The position numbers and the translations under genes were made by a program. A stretch of DNA of 64,000 bases. Source: Alteromonas sp. MMG017. GTDB taxonomy: Bacteria > Pseudomonadota > Gammaproteobacteria > Enterobacterales > Alteromonadaceae. Shown one piece after another: positions 7,729-14,198 of this stretch. Positions within the stretch are counted from its first letter, which is position 1, and every line of letters begins with the position of its first letter. Location: the NCBI RefSeq assembly GCF_018100795.1, contig NZ_JAGJDY010000009.1, positions 1 to 64,000 of the forward strand, written 5' to 3'. The notes under the pieces were generated by a model that made no database searches, was not told the DNA's origin, and saw only the letters and a program-made list of their open reading frames with translations.

Positions 7729-7760
7729 GCTTCTTGGGAACTTCATCAATAAGGATTTTT

Positions 7761-7949
7761 ATGAATCTAAATGCAACGTTTTGGGGACAAGCACTATTCA
7801 TTCTCGCGTTAGTTGTAATTTTCTTTACCATCAAATTTGCTAAAGGCAAGGCTGACAATATCGGGTTGGTTGCCATTTATGCCGTCTTGCTCAACTTCTT
7901 GATTCCGCCCGTTGGGTGGTTTTATTGTTACCGATGGGCAAATAAATAA
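7761..7949 (+). CDS. Small two-helix membrane protein, cassette gene
   Basis: A 62-residue protein with two hydrophobic segments (FWGQALFILALVVIFFTI; IGLVAIYAVLLNFLIPPVGWFYCY), predicted in the inner membrane. The ATG at 7761 follows AAGGA with good spacing and lies after the attC R' box, so earlier in-frame codons are discarded. Function unknown. The tail of about 85 bases before the next attC is gene-free. Confidence 0.65.
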   Translation: MNLNATFWGQALFILALVVIFFTIKFAKGKADNIGLVAIYAVLLNFLIPPVGWFYCYRWANK

Positions 7950-8033
7950 TGACTTAAAACAAATAACATCCACTTTGTAGCTAGGATTATTTTTATTATA
8001 AAGTGGGTTTGTAAAAAGTTTAAAATTGTACGC

Positions 8034-8081
8034 ACATAACAACCCAATCAACACACTCACTTCGGCCGCTGAAGGCTATAT
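8034..8081 (+). repeat. Degenerate attC site 10 with deleted right half
   Basis: R'' ACATAAC at 8034-8040 and left arm CACACTCACTTCGGCCGCTG are typical, but the sequence jumps to GAAGGCTATATGC, where GCTATAT may be a mutated R' box. At under 50 bp it cannot fold like the other sites and is probably inactive. It marks the start of array decay. Confidence 0.55.
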
Positions 8082-8084
8082 GCA

Positions 8085-8387
8085 ATGAATGGTTTGAACT
8101 TTGTCATAACTTTAGCAATCGTTTTTTTAGTGCACATTGCTCTAGCAAGCTCGATATCATTTCAATTTTCAAAAGTAATATCCAATCTACAACATAAAAA
8201 GAAAAACAAATTCACAGCACAGAAAATTAGTGAATTAAAAGCTCATAAGCCTTTGGTTTTGTTAGTTCCGGTCATAGGCCCCATAATTGGTTTTGGAATA
8301 ATTAAAGGGTTAAACACTGGTATCCCAGAAAAAGGACTTTTGGTTAATTCACCAGGAAAAACAGATATTAGCTCGGATGGTGATTAG
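8085..8387 (+). CDS. Hypothetical membrane protein, 100 aa
   Basis: A 100-residue protein with an N-terminal membrane helix (FVITLAIVFLVHIALASSI), a basic central segment (LQHKKKNKFTAQK) and a second hydrophobic stretch (PLVLLVPVIGPIIGFGII). No family recognised. It begins immediately after the damaged attC site 10, without an obvious strong Shine-Dalgarno, so expression is doubtful. Confidence 0.5.
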   Translation: MNGLNFVITLAIVFLVHIALASSISFQFSKVISNLQHKKKNKFTAQKISELKAHKPLVLLVPVIGPIIGFGIIKGLNTGIPEKGLLVNSPGKTDISSDGD

Positions 8388-8450
8388 AGGTTTGCATGTC
8401 TTAGCCTGCTGTTTAATCGATATCTGTAAAAAGATTCATCGAGAAAATAT

Positions 8451-9140
8451 ATGACTCATAGTGAAATACATCGCTCATAACGCGTAGGTTGGTTACGTGC
8501 AGCAGTACTTGGTGCAAATGACGGAATTGTATCTACTGCAAGCCTTATTATTGGCGTTGCAGCTGCTAGCACTTCTCATGATGGGATTCTTCTCGCAGGT
8601 GCTGCAGGTTTAGTGGCTGGGGCTATGTCTATGGCTGCTGGAGAATATGTTTCGGTTAGTTCTCAGTCAGATACTGAAAACGCCGACCTCGCCATTGAAA
8701 AAAAATCGCTGGAACAGAATTTCGAGTCTGAAATAGAAGAACTTGCAAAGATATACGAAGGAAGAGGCCTGAATCCCGCTCTAGCTGAACAAGTTGCTGA
8801 GGAGCTAATGGCTTACGATGCTCTTGGCGCTCATGCCAGAGATGATATCGGAATTTCACAAAGCGTTAATGCTCAGCCCATTCAAGCGGCATGCTCTTCG
8901 GCAGCTGCTTTCACTATAGGTGCTGCACTTCCTTTAGCAGTTGCCTGGGTAGTACCTAGTAAGCAACTTATACCTGCTGTCGCAGCTTTATCTTTACTAT
9001 TCCTTGCCGCTCTGGGCGCTACTGCCGCACGGGTTGGCGGAGCATCTATTACAGTAGGTGCCATCAGAGTGACATTCTGGGGGGCGCTTGCAATGGCATT
9101 AACAGCAGTTGTAGGTCGAATCTTTGGCGTGGTTGCATGA
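8451..9140 (+). pseudogene. VIT-family (VIT1/CCC1) iron/manganese transporter broken by a nonsense codon
   Basis: From ATG 8451 the frame reads MTHSEIHRS, then TAA (8478-8480), then RVGWLRAAVLGANDGIVSTA, the conserved start of VIT1/CCC1 vacuolar-type iron transporters. It then continues unbroken to 9140 with the second helix (MAAGEYVSVSSQSDTE), the metal-binding acidic helical region (residues about 75-140) and three C-terminal helices. The stop replaces one residue between HRS and RVGW. Internal initiation at 8613 would lose the first membrane helix, so the transporter is probably dead unless recoded. No attC was seen next to it. Confidence 0.75.
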
Positions 9141-9467
9141 CAATGGGTTTATCTAGGATAGCTGCTTATTTAAAAGTAAGTTGCTATTGGCTATAAAAAA
9201 TATCCGCTCCGCAAGCTGGAGTAATTACCTGTTACCGACTCCCCTATTCGCGCCCACAAGTAGTTGCGCTCTAATAACTGCTTAGGCTTTCATGTAAGGA
9301 TTGGAGTAAATTGAAAATATGAGTTAAGAGAAAAAAATACGTTTTAGAGTTGGGAAAAGAAACTATCAACAGTGTGTGAAATGTCTTGTAACAATCTGCT
9401 GTAGCCGCTCAACGCTAGTTGGGTGTTATATTTCTCGTTAATTTAATCAGGGACGTTATATTAAAAG
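9141..9467. other. Gene-free stretch with possible attC debris
   Basis: GCTTATTTAAAAGTAAGTTGC at about 9163-9183 resembles the right end of the array's attC sites, with a damaged R' box. GTAACAATCTGCTGTAGCCGC...GTTGGGTGTTATAT (about 9389-9431) could be another shrunken site. No gene seen. This is probably the eroded right end of the cassette array. Confidence 0.35.
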
Positions 9468-9746
9468 ATGGACAATATTGATGCTGAATTAGCTTTACAA
9501 AAGATAACTAAAATTCAGAACTTAGAGAAAAAATTCTCTCGTGCCTACTACGTCCCCGGTTTTGCGTTTCTATTCGTTGTAATTTTTATTCTCATCAACA
9601 ACGTATTTATCTCCCCTATTGGTAATGGTTATCTAGCCATTTTATTGGCTTCCAATATCTTTGTAACAGGAAATGCCGCAATACAAAGAACAGAGTACCT
9701 AAGACAAATAATCGCGCTGAAGGAAAGCGAGTGTATTGCACGTTAA
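9468..9746 (+). CDS. Hypothetical two-helix membrane protein, 92 aa
   Basis: A 92-residue protein with a charged N-terminal helix (DAELALQKITKIQNLEKKF), two membrane segments (VPGFAFLFVVIFILINNVFI; GYLAILLASNIFVTGNAAI) and a short charged tail. No family recognised. It may be the last cassette-type gene, following the possible R' GTTATAT at about 9425. Only a weak AAAAG Shine-Dalgarno is visible. Confidence 0.5.
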   Translation: MDNIDAELALQKITKIQNLEKKFSRAYYVPGFAFLFVVIFILINNVFISPIGNGYLAILLASNIFVTGNAAIQRTEYLRQIIALKESECIAR

Positions 9747-9780
9747 TATTCTTTGCGAATTAGTTAGATAAACAAGGCTA

Positions 9781-10221
9781 GTGGAACACTTGAAGTTTAT
9801 ATTTATCGTTCTCATTTTCATATTTATTGGTGGCTGTACCACGGGTAAGCTCTACTACACCGACAAAAGTGGCAAGCGCAATTTAGGCTGTGATGTAGCG
9901 TTTACTGGCTTGCCCAGCGTAGATAAATTTGCTGTGGAGTATGCGCTTAGCTTGTGCGCGAAAAACTTTATTGCTAAAGGCTATGCTATCGATGATGAGA
10001 ATGAATACCTGATTGGCGTAAACACCTCAATCCCGCAGCCACCTTGTGACAAAAAATGGGATCATTCAGTGGCCAAAGCAAAATTCAAACAAGGCTTACT
10101 CTCAAAAAAAGAGTACGGTTATATAGTGGCGCATATTGATCTTGGTTTGGCTGAGATAAACCAATGCGAAGATAACAATGAGATTGAAACATTAAAGCTA
10201 GGGTGCAAATATGGGCGCTGA
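9781..10221 (+). CDS. Putative lipoprotein, 146 aa
   Basis: Signal peptide KFIFIVLIFIFIGGC with lipobox IGGC, followed by a soluble domain with five further Cys residues that may pair in the periplasm. The first possible start is GTG at 9781; a TTG at 9790 would also serve. No known family recognised. It is followed about 55 bases later by another small lipoprotein in the same direction, so the two may be co-transcribed. Confidence 0.6.
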   Translation: MEHLKFIFIVLIFIFIGGCTTGKLYYTDKSGKRNLGCDVAFTGLPSVDKFAVEYALSLCAKNFIAKGYAIDDENEYLIGVNTSIPQPPCDKKWDHSVAKAKFKQGLLSKKEYGYIVAHIDLGLAEINQCEDNNEIETLKLGCKYGR

Positions 10222-10277
10222 TTCGTATTTTAGCGCTTCTATTTTACCGCTTTATACTTACAAAATAAGGGAATTAA

Positions 10278-10517
10278 ATGAAAACTAAATTAATCGCTGT
10301 TTTGATAGCGTCAGCCATTTCGTCAGGGTGCGCATCCACCTCTAATAAAACGGTTAGTGATTTTCTTGACGGGGCATCTTCTAGCGCAGAAAAAAGAGAA
10401 CAAGAAGAATCAAACGTAATGCACGCTAAAAAGAATTCACCCGAAACCGATGCCATAGAAGACAGTATGTCAGGTGTATTTACCGCCCTTTTTCGTGGCA
10501 TATTTGGCTCAGAGTAG
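10278..10517 (+). CDS. Small lipoprotein, 79 aa
   Basis: A 79-residue protein with signal peptide MKTKLIAVLIASAISSGC and lipobox SSGC, then a charged linker (SAEKREQEESNV) and a hydrophobic C-terminus (SGVFTALFRGIFGSE) that could be amphipathic. The start follows AAGGGAATTA. Unknown family; a membrane-anchored peptide in the cell envelope. Confidence 0.6.
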   Translation: MKTKLIAVLIASAISSGCASTSNKTVSDFLDGASSSAEKREQEESNVMHAKKNSPETDAIEDSMSGVFTALFRGIFGSE

Positions 10518-10558
10518 CGCCAGTATTCACTAAATATATTGCATATAAAAAGTACGAG

Positions 10559-10945
10559 ACAGGGTTTTGCCAGAAACATATCCTAAAACAAGTTCAAAGT
10601 GATGGCGCAATTGTGAATGTATCTTCGATTGCATCTCGTACAGGTGCCCCGTTTGAATACGTAGACTATGCAGCATCGAAAGGTGCTATGGATTCACTCA
10701 CCACAGGTATGTCCTTAGAGCTTGCCGGCCAAAATATTAGAGTCAATAGCGTTCGCCCTGGCTTCATTGCCACTGATATTCATGCAGACGGAGGGGAGCC
10801 CGACCGCGTAAATCGCCTTAGCTCACAAATCCCAATGGGGCGCGGTGGTAGTGCCCAAGAGGTTGCTGATGCTATTGCGTGGTTATTATCAGGTGAAGCG
10901 TCTTACGTGACAGGTTCATTTATCGATATTGCTGGTGGCAAATAG
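10559..10945 (+). pseudogene. C-terminal fragment of a short-chain dehydrogenase (SDR)
   Basis: Reads GFCQKHILKQVQSDGAIVNVSSIASR, YVDYAASKGAMDSLT (YxxxK catalytic pair), NIRVNSVRPGFIATDIH and SYVTGSFIDIAGGK, the second half of a classical SDR. The Rossmann GxxxGxG half is missing; upstream sequence joins directly to the preceding lipoprotein's tail. A GTG at 10613 could start a 110-residue product, but without a cofactor site it cannot be an oxidoreductase. I interpret it as a deletion relic. Confidence 0.75.
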
Positions 10946-11128
10946 TAAAATACATCTAACAATAATGGTTGAACCTATTTCAGGTTCTGGCTTATCGACT
11001 AGAAACTCAGTCGGTTTATTAACGAATTAGCCTTGTTAGCCGTATTAGCAATGAACGCTATTTGTATTGTAATATGGCAAAACTCACTAAACCGAACAAA
11101 ACTGACTTCAACTTTTTAGGCTGTTCAT

Positions 11129-11407
11129 ATGAAATCTAAAATACATTACCTATTTTTGATAACAGTATTTGTTTGCCACTCGGGGACAGCATCGGTAACA
11201 AACGCTGAATTTGTTCCCTGTAAAGAACTGGCAGTTGCTGTTCTGACTCAATGTTTGGATGGAAATAAAAGTCAATGCTGGGAGGAATCCGAAGCACAAT
11301 ACCATAGTTGTCGAGATAAAGTGACTCGAAGGCATGGCCATATTAGTGAGCGAGTCGATGCAGAAAAAAAAACCGTTGATAGCAAGACAAAAGCCGAGAA
11401 ATCATAA
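11129..11407 (+). CDS. Periplasmic small protein with twin CX10C motif
   Basis: A 92-residue protein: signal peptide MKSKIHYLFLITVFVCHSGTASVTNA, then CKELAVAVLTQC and, eight residues later, CWEESEAQYHSC. Each pair is C-X10-C in a predicted helix, giving a helical hairpin that two disulfides could clamp, similar in logic to the CHCH (twin CX9C) fold. The tail is highly charged and Lys-rich. No bacterial family was recognised. It stands alone, with intergenic sequence on both sides. Export and disulfide formation are inferred. Confidence 0.6.
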   Translation: MKSKIHYLFLITVFVCHSGTASVTNAEFVPCKELAVAVLTQCLDGNKSQCWEESEAQYHSCRDKVTRRHGHISERVDAEKKTVDSKTKAEKS

Positions 11408-11956
11408 CTATCAGTTTATTTAAAGTTGACGCTTTATTAGCGCACGGCTGTTACCGCCTTTTTTTCGCCAAGTGCAAGCTAACGATAATGGCCAAGGTTA
11501 TCCGCTTCTACTATTAACCTTCCACAACCTAACTTGCTCGCTTTCAAATGCCATCATAGCGCTTTCAAAAGCCTTTTCGAGTTTTACTACCCCGTTGGCA
11601 AGCGCACCGTTACTATTATTTTGCACACTGGATGCACTTCAATATACCAATACATATTTATAAAAAACTTGTTTGTATTAACTCGTTTTACTGATGATTA
11701 AATAGAAGCTCAATAATGCTTGATAGATAAAAGCTATCTCCAATTACTATTGCTAACTGTAGCCAAATCTTTAATCTGTAATTGTTATATTATCACATAA
11801 CAAAAACATAAATTATTAATCAATATTCGACATTTTTTATGTAGTAACGAAGTGTGAAAACGGTGCCGGCGTTTTGCGCAAATGCCCAAATCGTTTTAAA
11901 ATTTGGTAACCAGCTTTAAGGCCAACAAAAGATATTTTAAAGGAGAGGTATACATT
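11408..11956. other. 550 bp intergenic stretch
   Basis: AT-rich, with only a 63-codon frame of atypical composition (11472-11663) that I reject. The region just before 11957 holds the Shine-Dalgarno AAAGGAGAGG of the next gene and presumably its promoter. Nothing else supportable. Confidence 0.4.
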
Positions 11957-12421
11957 ATGTTTACTAAAGAGATGGTGCATACGGCACTACAAACTTGGTG
12001 CGACAATGTAGTAAAAGTTGGAAAAGTTCATACCGAAGGTGGAGACGTTCAAGCGTTTTCTCTTCAGGTACTTTCTGACAGCTATGATTATGACAATGGT
12101 CATGTGTTGTTTAAGCCTACTTTGACGTTTGGTCAGCAAACGTTCCGCCCGACTAAAGAAGGCGCGCTTTCGTATTTTGTAGGTGGAAACAGCGACTACC
12201 CCGACGACAATGGTTTCAAGCTCAAGCCTTGGGTTAAAGTGTGGTACAGCAAAGAAGATTTTATTTTAAATGGTGAACTAGCCATTGTGCAGTGCAATGT
12301 TCACTTTATTGGCGAAGACGACAGTCACATTTTTGTGAACAAAAGTTTTGTCTTTAAGCAATGTGAAGATGGCAAAGTGCGTATTATTTTGCATCAATCT
12401 TCATTGCCTTATCGGCCGTAA
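11957..12421 (+). CDS. Conserved hypothetical protein, NTF2/SnoaL-like, 154 aa
   Basis: A 154-residue soluble protein whose N-terminus (VHTALQTWCDNVVKVGKVHTEGGDVQ) and alternating helix/strand pattern resemble the cone-shaped NTF2/SnoaL-like fold, used by many small enzymes and binding proteins. No catalytic residues can be assigned. Start ATG 11957 has a strong AAAGGAGAGG Shine-Dalgarno 7-8 bases upstream; earlier in-frame codons are disregarded. Homologues are common in Alteromonas-type genomes as hypotheticals (from memory). The fold call is tentative. Confidence 0.65.
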   Translation: MFTKEMVHTALQTWCDNVVKVGKVHTEGGDVQAFSLQVLSDSYDYDNGHVLFKPTLTFGQQTFRPTKEGALSYFVGGNSDYPDDNGFKLKPWVKVWYSKEDFILNGELAIVQCNVHFIGEDDSHIFVNKSFVFKQCEDGKVRIILHQSSLPYRP

Positions 12422-12489
12422 GGGGCTTATTGAAGATTAACCCATCGCGTTGCATTTCATAATAAAGTAAATGCAACGCGATATTGGTA

Positions 12490-12819
12490 CTAACGATTGC
12501 GTCTATTATCTTCCAACTCACTTTCAATCATGTCTTCACGCTGATTGACCGGAAGCATTTGCTGGTCAAAATCACTATGAGGATTGGTTTCACTATAAGC
12601 CAGCGGTTCATTCTCGCAATTGAGCTTGTTCGTTAAAACTGCAACACAAACTGGCTTCTCGGCTTCAGCACGAGGATCATGACTAAACGTACAAGCAGAC
12701 AGTGTGGACAATGCGCCCAGTGCCACTAGAAATAAAGCTGAGCTTTTTATAACTGAGCTTTTTATAACTGAGCTTTTTATAACTGAACTGGTTTTCGTCA
12801 TACCACCATGTTTAAACAT
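12490..12819 (-). CDS. Lipoprotein with repeat-expanded signal peptide n-region
   Basis: A 109-residue lipoprotein. The hydrophobic core ALFLVALGALSTLSAC ends in lipobox LSAC (Cys43). The n-region contains three copies of SSVIK encoded by a perfect 15-bp tandem repeat, so the signal peptide is unusually long. The start at 12819 has AGGGA upstream; an ATG at 12801 (MTKTSS) is an alternative. The mature part is short, acidic at the end (MIESELEDNRRNR) and has two Cys. Function unknown. Confidence 0.65.
   Translation of the reverse strand: MFKHGGMTKTSSVIKSSVIKSSVIKSSALFLVALGALSTLSACTFSHDPRAEAEKPVCVAVLTNKLNCENEPLAYSETNPHSDFDQQMLPVNQREDMIESELEDNRRNR
12738..12782. repeat. Three perfect 15-bp tandem repeats inside a lipoprotein gene
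   Basis: Unit CTGAGCTTTTTATAA at 12738-12752, 12753-12767 and 12768-12782, followed by a partial degenerate copy. Copy-number change would keep the reading frame and alter only the signal peptide n-region. Confidence 0.9.
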
Positions 12820-13094
12820 TATAAATCCCTAAATTAACTAACGTTACTTACCACTTGGCAATGCACAACTTAGTGCTCTAACTGCACAATACTATTTTTA
12901 AACTGAACGATAAAGCGTTTGGAACTAACCAGCATGTAATATAGATTTAGGGTCACCAATGAGCGCGAATCAATGTTAACGTTAAGTCACTCGCTTTCTT
13001 TACGACAAAACCATATCGGTTATAACCACAAAGTGATTAACAATGGATATATTTTCCATTATATTCAATTAAGGCTATACGTACCCCACTCTCA

Positions 13095-13919
13095 ATGGAA
13101 ATGGATGGAATGAACATAGAATCAAAAGGATCTTTGGTAGTAGTTGGTACAGGTATTACTGTATCTGGCCAAATGACCTTAATTACGGAAAGCCTACTTA
13201 AAACAGCCGATATCGTATTGAGCGTTGTAACAGAGTCAGCGCTTGTGAATCTGCAAATGATTAACTCGAATGTGGTGTGTTTACGCCACCTTTACGAGCA
13301 AGGCAAGTCTCGGGCACTCACCTACCAAAAAATGACCCAACGCATTGTTGATGAAGTCAAAGCAGGAAAAAAAGTGGTGGCGGCGTTTTATGGTCACCCA
13401 GGGGTATTTGTTAATCCCTCACATGAGGCCATTAAACAATTAAAAAGCGAAGGGTATGACGCCGAAATGCTACCGGGGATTTCTGCCGAAGACTGCTTAG
13501 TAGCAGATTTAGGGCTAGACCCCGCACATTATGGATGCCAGTCTTATGAGGCAACTCAGTTTCTGCTAAGGCAATATACCTTAGATCCTCATATGATGCA
13601 GATTATCTGGCAGATTGGCAGTATTGCCGATTTCACGCATAACAAAAATCGTACATCGCACCCAGGCTTAACGCAGCTAAGAAACGAATTGTTAAAGTAC
13701 TTTTCTCCTGAGCACACCATTATTGTTTATGAAGCCTCTACTATCCCCATTGCCGCACCTCGAATAGAATATCTTGAACTTAAAGATTTGGCCGCTGTAA
13801 TACCAAAACCTATTACTACGTTGGTTATCCCCTCTAAAGGGTTACCAGATTTTGATATGAAGTCGATGGCAGAACTAGATTTAACCCCTGCCCTTTTTGA
13901 ACAAAAGCTATTTGGCTAA
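13095..13919 (+). CDS. Borosin-type peptide alpha-N-methyltransferase (split borosin, SonM-like)
   Basis: A 274-residue SAM-dependent enzyme of the tetrapyrrole-methylase superfamily. It should methylate backbone amides of the peptide encoded next door. Visible motifs: GSLVVVGTG (12-20), Tyr67-Arg73-Tyr77 in HLYEQGKSRALTYQKM with the spacing of the fungal OphMA catalytic Tyr66/Arg72/Tyr76 (numbers from memory), YGHPGVFVNPSHEAI (99-113), LPGISAEDCLVADLGLDP (126-143) and GCQSYEATQFL (147-157). These are borosin hallmarks rather than of cobalamin or siroheme methylases. No precursor is fused at the C-terminus, so it belongs to the split class. First gene of a probable three-gene operon, 40 bases before the precursor gene. 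Alternative: another peptide-modifying methylase; unlikely. Confidence 0.9.
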   Translation: MEMDGMNIESKGSLVVVGTGITVSGQMTLITESLLKTADIVLSVVTESALVNLQMINSNVVCLRHLYEQGKSRALTYQKMTQRIVDEVKAGKKVVAAFYGHPGVFVNPSHEAIKQLKSEGYDAEMLPGISAEDCLVADLGLDPAHYGCQSYEATQFLLRQYTLDPHMMQIIWQIGSIADFTHNKNRTSHPGLTQLRNELLKYFSPEHTIIVYEASTIPIAAPRIEYLELKDLAAVIPKPITTLVIPSKGLPDFDMKSMAELDLTPALFEQKLFG

Positions 13920-13959
13920 AAACCTAAATTTCTAACCACATAAAATAAAGGAATAAAAA

Positions 13960-14169
13960 ATGAATGATTTGTTGGTAAAGTTTTTAATCGCTATGGATAA
14001 AGACGAGACATTAAAACAGCAGTATGTAAGCGATCCTAAAGGCACGGCTAAAGCATTTGGTCTATCTGATGAAGATGTTCAAATATGTGCTAAAAACGAT
14101 GTTAATGCGATAAAGAGCCGATGTGAGGCTGAAGGCGCAGATAACCTAGAAATTAGTCACTCGAAATAG
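13960..14169 (+). CDS. Split-borosin precursor peptide (SonA-like, LigA-fold leader)
   Basis: A 69-residue peptide. Residues 1-55 form a helical leader (FLIAMDKDETLKQQYVSDPK, AKAFGLSDEDVQICAKND) like the LigA-type borosin-binding domain, where GLSDEDVQ matches the usual GL(T/S)xEx helix. The C-terminal tail GADNLEISHSK is the likely core: Leu63 and Ile65, two residues apart, are candidate N-methylation sites, the same spacing I recall for Shewanella SonA. The core is very short and no protease gene is nearby. Shine-Dalgarno AAAGGAAT. It lies between its methyltransferase and a hybrid histidine kinase. Precursor identity is inferred from context plus leader; the product is unknown. Confidence 0.85.
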   Translation: MNDLLVKFLIAMDKDETLKQQYVSDPKGTAKAFGLSDEDVQICAKNDVNAIKSRCEAEGADNLEISHSK

Positions 14170-14198
14170 GTTGATGCTGGCTAGATGGATATAATTTC

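Noticed and set aside
11472-11663. 63-codon plus-strand open frame
   Set aside because: No Shine-Dalgarno, atypical composition, no conserved feature; lies in AT-rich intergenic DNA.
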